From: Chrysaora quinquecirrha
Taxonomy: Eukaryota > Cnidaria > Scyphozoa > Semaeostomeae > Pelagiidae
NCBI GenBank assembly: GCA_014526335.1
Contig: JACTAT010000037.1
Span: forward strand, 13,661,724-13,725,723
Direction: 5' to 3'
DNA: 64,000 bases
A program made the position numbers and the translations under genes. Below the pieces are notes generated by a model. That model was not told the origin of the DNA and ran no database searches. It saw nothing but the letters and a program-made list of their open reading frames with translations. Of the stretch, positions 49,880 through 61,827 are shown one piece after another (position 1 is the first letter of the stretch; every line of letters starts with the position of its first letter).

Positions 49880-50200
49880 TTTTATCGAGCTCTATTGCTC
49901 TGGTCTATTGCTCTGGTCATGCAGTACAGGTTCAAATCCCATCTATTATGGTATGACAGTTTTGGAAAATCTATCCTAGTGTTCATCATTCATAGCAAAT
50001 ATATGAAACTATGAATGATGCTGAAGAAGGCTCAACATTGCAAAAGTCCACAATGAGAAACAGGACGACAGCCCACCTTGAGCTGCATCACCTCCAGATT
50101 TATTCAGTAATTTCATTCAGCACTATAGCTCAGTGAAAACATCGTTGGCCCTCTGATTGTGAAGTCCAGGTTCGGATCCAATTTATTGTGGAATGTCACT
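49880..50200 (+). repeat. Composite tRNA-like SINE
   Basis: Module 1 has AGGTTCAAATCCC near 49927; module 2 has CACTATAGCTCAGTG near 50120 and AGGTTCGGATCC near 50169. The linker GCTGAAGAAGGCTCAACAT is between them. This is the most complete copy of the dimer in the window. Confidence 0.55.
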
Positions 50201-50805
50201 GACGGAAAAATTCATCCTACTGTGTGCCATTCATGACAATATATCTTGCCAAACCGTACTGCGGACCATCACTTGCTTGCGCAGAAACTTTCTGGGCTTA
50301 ACTAATTTTAAACAGGCTTCCCTCACAAAAAGGCATATAAAGTTAATGCTTGATAGTTCAACAACTTTCGGTTCATAATTATATGGACACAAATCATAAC
50401 TAACATTGCAATAATACCGTAGTTTAATATTTTTTCCATATCAATTGTTCAACAAAAACCTGTTTGATCAACACTTTGAAGCATTCTCCTTTCATAGTCA
50501 AAATGTTCAGTTTAAATGATAAGAAAAGACCGCATGGCAAGAAAATTTTGCCGCCAACTTTAAAAACACGAGTTAATCTGCTTCACCAGAGTGACACTGC
50601 TGTATAAAGAATTACTTCGCATGAAATAACTTCAAACAATCACGAGACATAAGCAAAAGCATGACTAGCTCCACTATGGGACGCACAGGAAGGATAAAAA
50701 TATAAAAAGCCCCGGAAAGAGCCCCTGTCACATATCAAACCCTAATAAATTACAAATTGCCGTGCCTAAATTTTGAGCTTCCCTTCTGAATAGCATATAT
50801 GGATT

Positions 50806-51167
50806 AAACTCTTTTTTTTTTTATAAAAACAATTTTATAAGAACACGAGCCTGCATTTTGCCCAGATTTTAAGAACAAAATAAGAACAAGCTGAGGCTGG
50901 GCCTTTTCTTAAGCCCTGAGAATACCAGCTAAATATGAAAGTAGGACAGTCAAACAACGTAAAAAGCAAGCAAACAAAAACTGGACAAGCATGCTCAATT
51001 TTTACACAACCCTGTTACCGCTAAAGCCATTCACTGACAAAATCTAGATGTCTCAGTAACCAAGGAATTAGGAACAGATTAAGAACATTTCAGGCTCAAA
51101 AAAGGCAAAAACTTAAAAACAGCCAGCCTCAATCAAAGTTTCCTGGTTCTTATATAGAAAAAGAGTG
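50806..51167. mobile_element. ~360-bp MITE in the unit 4 spacer
   Basis: Same insertion and same site as 40343-40702; inherited by duplication of the unit. Confidence 0.65.
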
Positions 51168-52393
51168 CACTGCATATCAAATTCTTGGAAAATGCAATTC
51201 TATATTGACCAGGCATCAAAAATCAAGATGTTGAATGGGTCCTTAACCGTCGTTTCTAGCTTAGGCCTTGACTCGACCGCAATTTAAGTTTTTAACCCTG
51301 ACATTGATCTTTTTGTTTTGCGATTATTAAGTTAACAGTTCGAGAACTAGTGCTCACTTAGGTTTTATGCTGATGCTATAGCCAGCGGTGCTTTTACTTT
51401 GACTTGATCTTTGTCAACATTTTACTGCTTTCATCCTCATAGTTGCATTCTTCATGTCTAACAAAAACTCAACCAGAACAGCGCCATTGGCATTCTTGTA
51501 GTACTAAAGTGGCCTACTCAGCCTTGGAATCCAATTTTAATTCCACTGTTGCGTCAAGTGGCTATATACTTGTTTTCTTGCTTTACAATTAATGGATTAT
51601 GTTACACCTTTTCAGCTATTGAAAATTTCCTCACAGAAACATTTCGAATTCAGTACCTTCGTTTTATTGTTAAGGCACATTTTTATGCCTATATTCCTTT
51701 TATGCCTATAATAGCTTGCAGATGATGATAATCTTCCGATCACACCGTCACCAATGAAAAAAACAAAAGCTTAGCTGAGTTTTGAGTGTAAGTAAGTGAA
51801 ATAACTATGTGAAATGCGAATAAAATGACAGAAGTTAAACCTTAAAGAGCAATCACAGTTGTCCTTCAGGCATTGCCCAAAACAGTCAAGACTGCAAGAT
51901 GACATGACTGGTTGCTGCTAAATTGAAACATTTGTGCAAGAAGGCATACAAATGCTAACTTTATAAATTGGCTGCATTCGGCCATCCAATGAGCCAGTGG
52001 AGCTTCGTCCCAAAATGTCTGGTGTTGTTGGCAGAAATGTTGGAAGACATGACAGAAATACTTTATTCTCTGTTACCGAAATTACACAAGCTTCTTATAA
52101 GGGCCATATTTGAGAAACCAATACCTGACTGTGGAATGTTCTAATGTATATGATTTCATTGTTCTTTTTTCGTCGTTGTTTTTCACAGTTGTAAAAAGAC
52201 TGTTTTCTTAACCTGGTATTTTTCATGGCAAAACAGCTCGCTCTTTGATATAATTAGGCCCTGGCCTAAGACCCTGGTGCAACAATCAGATACAGTTGGT
52301 CAAGCATTTGAAATTCCTTGTCAAGCAAAATGTTTGACCGTTTGGCTACCTCCAGAAAAATTTCTTTTCAAACATATTTGCTTCCATCAAACG

Positions 52394-52394
<1 letters not shown>

Positions 52395-52490
<96 letters not shown>

Positions 52491-52491
52491 T

Positions 52492-52554
<63 letters not shown>

Positions 52555-52600
52555 CTAATTAACTAACTAACTCACTTACTAACTATCTAACAAACTAATG
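52395..52600. repeat. (CTAA)n microsatellite, unit 5
   Basis: Nearly pure CTAA for about 200 bp, 3' of B5. Confidence 0.95.
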
Positions 52601-52855
52601 ATCTTGCTAAGTGGCTTACTTACTTATTTAATAGCTTACTGTCCAGGCAACTAACTCACCAACTGTAACTAACGAACCCACTAACGGAATATGTACAAAA
52701 AATTAAGAAACTTACTTCTTTTTCTAGGAGCTGAGCTCAGTTTCTTATAAAAACTGCGTGTATCGAAAGCTTGGTAGCAAAAAAAAAAAGACAAATGAGT
52801 TGAAACTGTTGAAACATTGCCTTTATCATTTTTCTACATGGCAAGTTGCTAATAG

Positions 52856-55631
52856 TCAGATGCAAACGAAATTGCAACATTGTGGTTGCTTAACCAATCT
52901 GCCTCCACTACAGACCCAGCCAAGATTGTCGCTTCTGGTGTTGCAGATGATGTTGAATTTACATGAAGCAGCAAGTCGATGAAAAGGGCAAGAGCTGACA
53001 ACAGATGTTGATGAATGAGAACAGAAACCAAATTGAGTGATGGTTATGTCTCGTTTCAATCTTCCAACGTACAATTTGGTTAAAGCTGTAAATATAAAGA
53101 GCAATGTAAATTTCTTCGAATAGATCAATTCACAAATTGTAGCGCACATCTAATTTCCGTGAATCTTTCTTTAAGCATTTAACGATCGTGCATACCCGTG
53201 CATAACACCTATACAAGAACTTAAGCGCCTCCCCCAAAAGAATGGAATAGAGATGAAAATATGGCATTGTGCACACAGATACTCAAACGGGAAAGGGTCG
53301 TTTTTAACGAATTACTAGCTTCAAAAGAATATACTGCAACTTGTTGATTATATGAAAATTATTGCAGTCTTCTGAGGTAGGTTTCAAGCTGTGCTGACGT
53401 GACACTTCGGTAAAAATGTAAAGCTTGTATGGAAAAAGTTTTTATTTCCAAAATTTTAAGTTCCTTGTGGAAGAAATAAACATTTACTTCCCACAAAAGA
53501 TTCCCTGGCCCTTTAGCTCGATTAGATTTCAATCCGATTAGATTGGGCAATATTAAACCACAAACAGAACTCAACGCTCATAAAAATACGTAAAATAAAC
53601 GAATTTTCCTCAAAGTTCTCCAGTCTCCAGGAGATTGTAATTTTTGCATCAAGTTATTAAATGACTCAACTTGTCGGTGAACCCAAATACTAATAATGAT
53701 TTTTTAATGCAAAAAATGACATGAACGAGAACACACTGGGCTGACCCCAAGAATTGTGGGGTGGGACATGTTTATGAGGAGAATTAACACTGGTCGAAGA
53801 GCAACAACGACGACTAGAGGCGATGTAGTCTAGGTTTAACTTGCATGTTACTATCGATCTGGAAGCCGAGCCGCTGAAATAATTTCTCGACTACTAATGG
53901 GTCACCCTGAATCGCTCAACAACTGAATCTCCCTAGAAAAGGTAGAGAAGCTCGGAAACATTCTCCCAAGAGCGCGGGCGTTTTGTTCAATGTGGAGTTT
54001 CAAGAGAAAACAGGGCCACTTTATAAAAATCAGTGGCAAAGGCTCACTCGTCTAATGGAACCAGGGGACATGCTCCCGGAAATTTTGAAAATTACTCTAT
54101 TTTTGAAAATCACTCTAATTGCCATTTCAGGAACCTTGAATTAGAATCCTTCAGCATGTTATCGAGGAAAACTTATTTAATTTTTACTTCAAATACGTTT
54201 TTTATTTCTATTTGTTAAAATCTCTAAACAACTTAACAACTACTGAAATCGCTTCTTTAATTAAATGTTTCAAAAGCTATATCGTTATGCATATACCAAT
54301 TTTGACAAAAAAATTAGAATTCTATCGGCTAAATATATAGCACTGGCGATCACAAAATTGTGATGTAATGATATGTTGTTATCCTTTTTTTATAATGCTG
54401 TATGATGCAAGATATTTCCAACGATATGCTTTTTTTCTCAGATTGGAAAATTTTGGACCTCAATTTGATTATAAGTAAGGCGACAATAAATATTTTCAAT
54501 CAGTTTAATAGAGCATTCTCAACAATAATAGACCATCCATGGTAAACAAAACAAAACTAAATTTATATAAGAGAAATTAAAAACTGATGTACACAGAACG
54601 TTTCGATTCAAACTTGAATCATCCTAATTTGTTTATGTGCAATTTAGAAACCAAATTTCTCTCGTCTTACTTATAATCAAATTCATTTCGACCTCAACTT
54701 CTCAACTTGCCAGCGACGTCTGCAAGAGAAGCAAGTTGCTGACAGGCTTGAAGCCAGGGGTGCCGCATCCCCCATCTGCAATAGCTACGACTGTAAAGGT
54801 ACTTGGAAGGGACCTTTACAGAGTGAGTTCGCGATGAGATAAAACGTAAAATATGACACAAAGATTGAACCAAAGTTTCAACTGCAGCTCTTCATAAAAT
54901 CGTCAAATACACTTCATATAAACGGCTTCTCAACTTCGAATTCTACGGCTAATACAACGGCATATATACTCGACAATATCACGACTTATAACGGCTAATA
55001 TTAACGGCAAATATAACAGCAAATAAAAACACGAAACCCGTGAGCGTACGGCAAGATAACGACAAGACACTACCCGCACAATAAGGGAAGCCAAGTTTAA
55101 TACAAAGAAAAGTATTGCATCATCTTCCTGCAAGCGGAAATGCTGATTACAGAGGATTAGCTTTAAAATGAAAACAATCAAAATGAGGAATTAGCTGTCA
55201 GCATAGAGAACTGGCCAACCAGTTGCATAACACGACACTGGTTGTGTTGCAGAGCAAAGATACAATAGCTATGGAGGAAAATTGAGGGTGGATAGTTTTA
55301 CCTTTAGCAACATCAGCTTTTATCTTCTCCACATCCTGTTTTGCTTCTTTTATGTCCCTGTTGAATTTGCTTGCCTAAAAATGATAAGAAGAAAAAACAA
55401 ATTCGAGTTGACAAATTGATTTCAAACCGCAGTTCTCTCGGTATGGTTTCGTCGTCGTCAGCCTAAAAAATTTTAGAATATGCTATTTGCTGTTTCTTGC
55501 TTCATTATTTCTAACATCTTTTTTATTAGTTTAGTAGTTTCATTAATCTGAAGAATTCAAATCGATAGTTGAAACAGTGTTATTACGTAAGCAACTGCCA
55601 GCAACATTATCAACAGAAGTGCAAGCCTCAT
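52856..55631 (-). CDS. B5: secreted eight-cysteine peptide precursor
   Basis: Coding exons are 55631-55587 (second codon Arg), 55374-55302 and 53085-52856, 115 residues. The mature domain after LKR is nearly that of B2, with CCNFVCI instead of CCDFVCM at the end; all eight cysteines and the B spacing are kept. Splice sites are intact. Intron 2 is about 2.2 kb because it carries a 222-bp MITE and a 441-bp probable solo LTR, both absent from B2 and B4. The 5' UTR intron also holds a 792-bp hAT-like element. The UTR exon ends at 56931 (CAG|GTAAGT). The gene looks coding-competent despite three insertions. Confidence 0.78.
54462..54683. mobile_element. 222-bp MITE in intron 2 of B5
   Basis: The left end AATTTGATTATAAGTAAG and the complement at the right end are inverted (about 22 bp). 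TTTGGACCTC precedes the left end and TTTCGACCTC follows two bases after the right end, suggesting a ~10-bp duplication with one mismatch, which would fit Mutator-like MITEs. Confidence 0.65.
54788..55236. mobile_element. Probable solo LTR in intron 2 of B5
   Basis: The segment 54792-55232 starts TGTAAAGG and ends CATAACA, giving the TG...CA ends typical of LTRs. CGAC flanks both sides (54788-54791 and 55233-55236). The B2 and B4 introns have the uninterrupted site (AGCTACGACCCTGG). It lacks inverted termini beyond TG/CA and has no coding capacity. A short non-autonomous element is the alternative. Confidence 0.65.
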
Positions 55632-55813
55632 CTTGGTTATCTAAAAAAAGAAAAGTTGAAATGCAGAGACCAATTTGCTGTTAAAAATTTATACTGCTTC
55701 AAAGGACGAAACTTTCACTTTCGCAATAAACAACTTGACCAAATTCTGAAAGTTTATTATTCTTGCGAAAGAATATTCTGTTAAATCTTTACCGGTCAAT
55801 CTGTATAGCCTAC

Positions 55814-56621
55814 GTGTATACCAGGGCATTTTTTAACAGTGTAACTACTGGGGAACGTTCCCCAGTAGGCCCAATGCCTTCCCCAGTAGTGAGCGCGAAA
55901 ATCATACAATTTCCCCAGTAGTCTCTGGGCCCTTGTCAATTCCCACTTACCCACTTGAAAATCAACTAGTAGTTTTAAGTGTAAATGTCTTTAATTATCT
56001 ACAGCATATATTTTAGGCATTGGCAGTATTGGTAAAGATATTGTTCGTTTGAGCTTCGTACAAGAACAAGATTTCGACTTCCCGATGACGGTACAATGCA
56101 TTTGTAGTCAATACAGCCGTCAGTAGTGGACGCCCCAAATTCTAAACCACAGACAAGTAGCGTCAGTCGTTTCTGGACAAATTTTTTACGTTTCTGGACT
56201 ATTGCGGGCGTCAGGCGATAACTTCTAAGAGATTCAGTTAAATTTTGGTGAAAATGTATCTTCTGCATCTTCTGTTTTCTTCAAAAACTGGGCTGCGCAA
56301 ATTTAATAGAAGAGTCCTGAAATGATCAACAGAGCAACTCTAGCTACCAAATTTTTCAAAATTTTCCGGGGGAGAATGCCCCCGGATCGCTCTAGATGCC
56401 TGCACCTTCGACGCTCTGGACCCTTCTTTCTGCGGTGCCACTTTCTGCCACCCCCGAAAAGTTCTGTGGATTTGCGCCCCTGTGCCTTTGCCTTTTTTGT
56501 TTTGAGGCAACTGTGAAAATCTTTAAAATGATGTATTTTACTTTCGCTTATTACGCTTTTAGGCCCTTTTTCAAATTTTCCCCAGTAGTGAAAATTTCTT
56601 AAAAAATGCCCTGGTGTATAC
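55814..56621. mobile_element. 792-bp hAT-like non-autonomous element
   Basis: The element is 55822-56613. Inverted termini CAGGGCATTTTTTAA extend imperfectly to ACTACTGGGG (about 30 bp). The 8-bp duplication GTGTATAC stands at 55814-55821 and 56614-56621, and units 2-4 show the single empty site. CAGGG ends with an 8-bp duplication are known features of hAT transposons. Internal frames (56322-56602) do not resemble a transposase. Confidence 0.88.
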
Positions 56622-56930
56622 CTTATCTTTCATTTTCGTCTTTTGGAGAAAGGGGTCTACACGTAGGCTACTCAGTCTGCCGTTGCTATAACAAAAAATT
56701 TCAATTGAGTTTTATTCCCAAAAAGTCGTTTCCCGTAAAAAACTTGAAATTTCTTCTCGTTTGGGATGTATATCTCGAAATTTCGCTTTTTTCAGAGCAG
56801 ACAGAAATTCTTCTCGAAAAATGTTCTTCCATTCGAATGAATAACAATTTTCCGATACAAATCAAACACTTCTAAATTAAACTGTAAAATTTTGAAAAAA
56901 AGATGATTCCTTATATAAAAAGAAACTTAC

Positions 56931-57036
56931 CTGAAATAATTGAAGAGCAGAAGAATTCTTTCCAAACTGATTACGAGAATGTAGCAATAAAATTTGCGCT
57001 CGTCACTGTAATACTCGCTATAACAGCTATGCAAGC
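56931..57036 (-). promoter_or_regulatory. B5 core promoter and 5' UTR exon
   Basis: TTGCATAGCTG then TATTACAGTGA (minus strand), sharing the T-to-C change with B2. Confidence 0.5.
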
Positions 57037-58612
57037 ATGATTTTGGAGCAGCTGTAATATCAAAAGGTATACTTAAAAGCTTTTTTCATCTTTATTGATA
57101 TTTTTACAGGAAATAATCATGAAAGCTCTTTAAGATGGCCAAGCCTCTTAACTTTAAGAACTTGGGGGTGGGACTTGATCAAATTTTATCATGGACTTGC
57201 CACCCAAACATCCAAAAACATACCAGGAATGTATACCAGGAATGTATAATGTATACCCGACCTTAAACCAATTTTCAAAAAAAATATACCCGACCTTTTA
57301 CAATTTCAAACGGCTGCTCTTGTGGTAAAACGTATATTGATGAAAGGAAATAAGCAATAACGAGATGTTTAGAGCACCAGCAAGACAGCATCATTGCTGA
57401 AGAGTCGAGCTGGTCCGGTACTACAGGAAACCGAACATAATAAAGATTTTCATGGTCTGTCAGCTGGATAAATGCTAAAGTATCGGTTATTGAACCACTG
57501 TTATGGTATCCATGGAAAGTGATGGAAGCGTAGCTAGCGTTAGATATACCAGTGGGCCAGAGCAAGTCGGTCGGACGCTACTGGGTTGAGCAAGGATGTT
57601 GGTGACTAGGCTCATCATAAGTCATGGAGACCTTTTCTAATGAAATGGGGGAATGATTCAGACGCACTTAATATTTGATTGAATAATTTATGATATATGA
57701 CTTGGATCTATTTGTTGAAAAGACAACTTCTACGAACATTCGATATCGCTATTTTTGCGAACTTTCATTACTGGATTGATAAAGGCACCCGTTAGTGGGT
57801 GCTGAAATATCACTTTATTTGCGAACGAAAGATATGAATTCCATAACAATGTTTGTTTTCTTCCTTGTTTTAGCTCTGACCTAACAAGATGCATGAGATG
57901 TCTAGAAGGTTAAACATTGTTTTCTTTGGAATTTTATTTGTCAACTCCGCCATTTCTACCACTGAATTGACACTTTCTGGCATTTTCTCCCCCAACTCTA
58001 TACCGGTTTCAGAATCGGCATTATGTGGGGCTTTTTCTGCCAAATCTAAAGCTATGGCCGAACTAAGAAACTTTTGCGCGCAACATTGTATTTGGCGTGT
58101 CTCCCAGGGTGGCTAAACACGCAAGTGACAAGCGAGCAACAAGTCCCCTGAGTTATTTGCATGTCGCGGAGGTTTCTGTTGTTTCCCAGAAACATTTGCG
58201 TGTCTCTTGCTCCAAATTTTATCGCACGCTACAAAGTTTCCTAGGTGGCTAGACTGGGAGACATCTTGGGGACATGTCACGCCGACAATGTCGCAAGCCA
58301 TATGTCTCCTAGTTTAGCCAGGCCTTAACGCTTTCAGAATAGGTACTTTTTGGCCATTTCTCTGCCAACTCAACCGCTTCAAGAATTGGTCCTTTTTGGT
58401 ATTCTCTGCCGTCCCTAGTTTTCATAACAAAAGGCCAACGTGTTTTAGCAGATACTAAGAAAGAATCGCTTGAAGCAAGATTTGAAGCAAAGTTTCTAAG
58501 CATTCATTTTTATCATCTTTCAAGCAAAAAGGAATTAATGTAGCTAAACGTTTATATTATTCTTTCAGAAATAGTATTTTCTTTATCTTATGACAAAGAT
58601 TCTTTTATCAAG
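57037..58612. other. A-to-B intergenic block, unit 5
   Basis: Same block as in unit 2, closest to it in detail (both have CATACCAGGAATGTATAC duplicated near 23.46 and 57.22 kb). It contains the GCACCC...GGGTGC hairpin near 57785-57803. Confidence 0.5.
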
Positions 58613-59831
58613 TTATCTTCTGCAAAAGAAATCACAGCATCTTGGTGCCCGAACTAATTTGCTTCCCCTGCAAACAAAGCCAGAACCTCGAACGTCACAG
58701 ATTGTGCTGAATTTACAGGTAACGTCAACCAAGTGCTCGGGACATGTCATGATAACATTCGTTGTCTTGACGTCGCATGTGGGAAAAGTTTCTACAGTTA
58801 TATCACGCTTTAACTTTCCAACAAAATACTTCTTCAGAGCTGAAATAAAGAAAGAACGATAGTTAATTCCAGTAGATGAAAAAAGCTCGTCTTTGAACAT
58901 TGATTTATGCTTAGGATTTGTTGTGACATCATAGTATCTTAAGATCTGTAAGAAGTCAATTAGCTGTAATAAGGTTTCTAGTTCTCCGGGCAGCCAAGGG
59001 CACACAGAGACACACTTGATAGCGACCTTGACATTATCTTTCCATTTTCCATTTCATCTGCAGTCAAGTTCCTTCTTGCAGTCACGCTGCTTGCTGCTTT
59101 GCATTGCAAACAGAAAACGTAGGGAATACATCAACATATAGCTACGTGCGAGTACTTTGATCCCGAAGACACATTGTTCACTTGGTCATTGCAATCGTTT
59201 AGCCATGCCTAAATGAGAAGTGTTAGATGAACATACACAATCATTTTTGTGTGACAGGACATCAGACTGAACAATTGACTGAGGCACAAGTGCACCCAAG
59301 TACCCATCGAAATGCACCGATCATGAAAGTAAAGCTGATTCGTTATTGTTCTTTGAACACCAATCAGCTCTGGGGATACATTAAAGCGGGAAACCCAAGA
59401 TAATTAATTGAGAGGCCAAGTGAGTAAATGAACTTTTTCTGCCTACACAGCACCGGCCTGTTGCTTTGATGTGGACACATACAATTTTCTTGAGTTTTTG
59501 ATGACGTGAGAGTGTCTTTTAAAGAGTTTTCTTTATAAGTAAACAAAAAATGTTTTCAATAGGGTTATGCATGATTTACCTTGAGCCACACCAGCCTTTA
59601 TCTTCTCGAATTTCCATGTTGCTACTTTATCCACTCTGTTGAGCTCACTTGCCTTGAAAAACAATAAACATGCAAGTATAAATGTACTATGGATGTTTCA
59701 AGCTACCAAAGATTAATTTCTAAAGAATATTAAAATTGTTTATCACGTAATGTTTACTATAATATGACATAACTCACATTTATAACCAAAGCAACTGCCA
59801 GTAGGACCACGAATAGAACTAAAATCTTCAT
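58613..59831 (-). CDS. A5: secreted eight-cysteine peptide precursor
   Basis: Coding exons are 59831-59778, 59652-59580 and 58839-58613, 117 residues. Exon 1 resembles A1 (MKILVLF-type, ending ALVIN), whereas exons 2 and 3 resemble A4, so the copy looks like a mosaic produced by unequal crossing-over or conversion. Exon 3 opens LKKYFVGKLKR and has all eight cysteines in A spacing, with RCC near the end. Intron 2 is open in frame with exon 3 up to 59005. AATAAA past the stop is decayed to GATAAA. The UTR exon ends at 60213. Confidence 0.8.
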
Positions 59832-60212
59832 CTTGTTTATCTAACAAATAAATAAAAACACCGTATGGCAAGAACTTATATTTGCAATTATATGCAAGGT
59901 ATGGGCTTCTGTGATGAGCAGAGAGAGTCCACTGAATAGCACAATGCTATTCTAATCTGAGTTCACCCAATCCTTCCTCACAAGGTGATAAATTTCTCCT
60001 TTTGTCTTTTGTCTGGAACTACGGCCAGGTTGGTGCCTTTCTCGCTCTTTGTCGCGATTTTGATCTTTGTTTGAATCTAACAATCATATATTGCAAATGA
60101 AACGTGTTCATAAACGATCTCAGCGACCACTCTCACTTTGCCTTTATTTAGCTAGTTACAGTTCAGCATGAATTACGAGAAAAGATATAAAATGAATTAG
60201 TTTCGGTTTTAC

Positions 60213-60319
60213 CTGTGGTAAGAGGCTAACAAATCGATTTGAAACTGATTCCAAGAATAAAAAATCGAACATCAATTTGCACTTTTCTGTAATACTTCAC
60301 TGTAATCCAGCTATACAAA
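60213..60319 (-). promoter_or_regulatory. A5 core promoter and 5' UTR exon
   Basis: TTTGTATAGCTGGATTACAG on the minus strand; UTR exon ends CCACAG at 60213 with donor GTAAAACC. Confidence 0.5.
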
Positions 60320-61827
60320 CACGACATCATAGGCTAATTTTTTATTGTACAAATACGACAATGTATCTTACGAAGCAATAGTAAAGTAAATTACAATACA
60401 GTTACTGTATATGCTCTGATAAACGCCCCGGGCGTGTATTTAATTTTCGGGATTTCAAGGGGGTGTTGACGCTTTTCAAGAAATTTTTCTTACATACAAA
60501 TTTTTAAGTTTTATTTTCATTGAAAAGTTGCTTAATACACAGAAAATCACAAATATTTATTGGAAGATGTAAGAAGTACAGCAAAGGACTAAAAAATTAG
60601 TTTTTATATATTATATATTAGTTGTTGTATTATGTATTATTAATTGTTATATATATTGTAAACTATATGTAATATATAATATTCATATAATTTTTGTTTA
60701 ATAAGTTACAAACATGATTTTGTTAATTTGTTTTAAGTTCGAACCATTTACTGCACCATTTACTGAAAATGTCTGTGCTTGGTTTCGCTTCGTCAACAAT
60801 TTGGCGCTTCATCAATAATTAGCTGCCAATTATCCAGGAAGAGGGTCCTGAAGGGGTAAAATGGGAATGGGATTGGCCTGATTTTGGGCTGGGAAAATGG
60901 GATTCGATATACTGGGATTGGGATTTTGTCCACTGGGAATGGGGAACAGAACACAAGATGGGAATGGGATTTGCTTTTTGCCGTTCTAAAAATACATAAA
61001 AATGAATTTTAATAAGTAATTTTCAATGAAAATGTAGCTGTTTTATGCTTCAGATGTAATAAATAACATTCCAAAACCTTTCTACGTCTTTACACGCGGA
61101 ATGGACATACAGTTAATCCCCACATATAAGAAACAACGAAATAAGAACCTTCAGGCTGATTTTTTGGAGAAAACAATGGACTAGACAATGGCCTATTGTT
61201 CACTAAACAATACCCTGGATAAAAGCTCAAAGGTTCTTATATGCGGGGACTCACTGTATCAGTTCAATGAGAATGTAGTCTCAACCCCCAGCAGATCACA
61301 CTGTCGTTGTTGAAAAAAGACATCGACTGGGAATGGGATTTCGAAGAAAAATTGACTGGGAAATGGGATTAGACACCCCCCTTCAGGACCCTCCAGGAAT
61401 GACTAATAGGCGAACCAAAATATTTTTTCCCTCTGGGCATTATATTTTATACAAAAATCAACAAAAAGTTTTTTGCCACACCCAAATCTATTGATTAGGT
61501 GCTAATTGTGAGGCGTGGTTTCAAAAAATGTCCGATTTTGGTCCAAAAGGGAAAAAGTTTTAAAATATGTTGGAAGACTTATTTTAGAGCAACTTTCGTG
61601 CAAATGAGCTAGGCAAGACTTGATTTGTTAGGCACCAGTCCAGAAAGTTTGAGCTTTCTGTCGCAATTGTAACACCGTTTTTATATGGGGGGCAAATATG
61701 CCCCCCTGCGTGTTTACAGTCATTTTGGACCCCGTGTGGAATAGAGTTAAAGATCAATCCTTGAATTTATTTTCTTCTAGATGGATTGCTTGAGGAACAC
61801 TCTAATAAAAGCTCCTTTCGACTAAAG
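60320..61827. other. Truncated spacer at the right edge of the array
   Basis: Homologous to the start of the unit 3 and 4 spacers, including the 202-bp segment at 61431-61632 and the GGGGGGCA hairpin near 61687. Homology ends after ACTAAAG at 61827. Confidence 0.55.
60835..61399. mobile_element. 553-bp DNA element with 6-bp target duplication
   Basis: The element is 60841-61393. Perfect 16-bp inverted termini GAGGGTCCTGAAGGGG are flanked by CAGGAA (60835-60840 and 61394-61399). Units 3 and 4 show the single empty site ATCCAGGAATGAC. Subterminal GGGAATGGGATT words recur at both ends. It is non-coding. Ends and duplication length resemble those of the element at 18551. Confidence 0.85.

Larger units (their letters stand above)
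48549..52390. other. Spacer of unit 4
   Basis: Near-identical to the unit 3 spacer, with the 202-bp segment at 49101-49302, tRNA-like modules (about 49.88-50.2 kb) and the MITE at 50806-51167. Short plus-strand frames here are shared with unit 3 because the whole spacer was copied. Confidence 0.5.
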
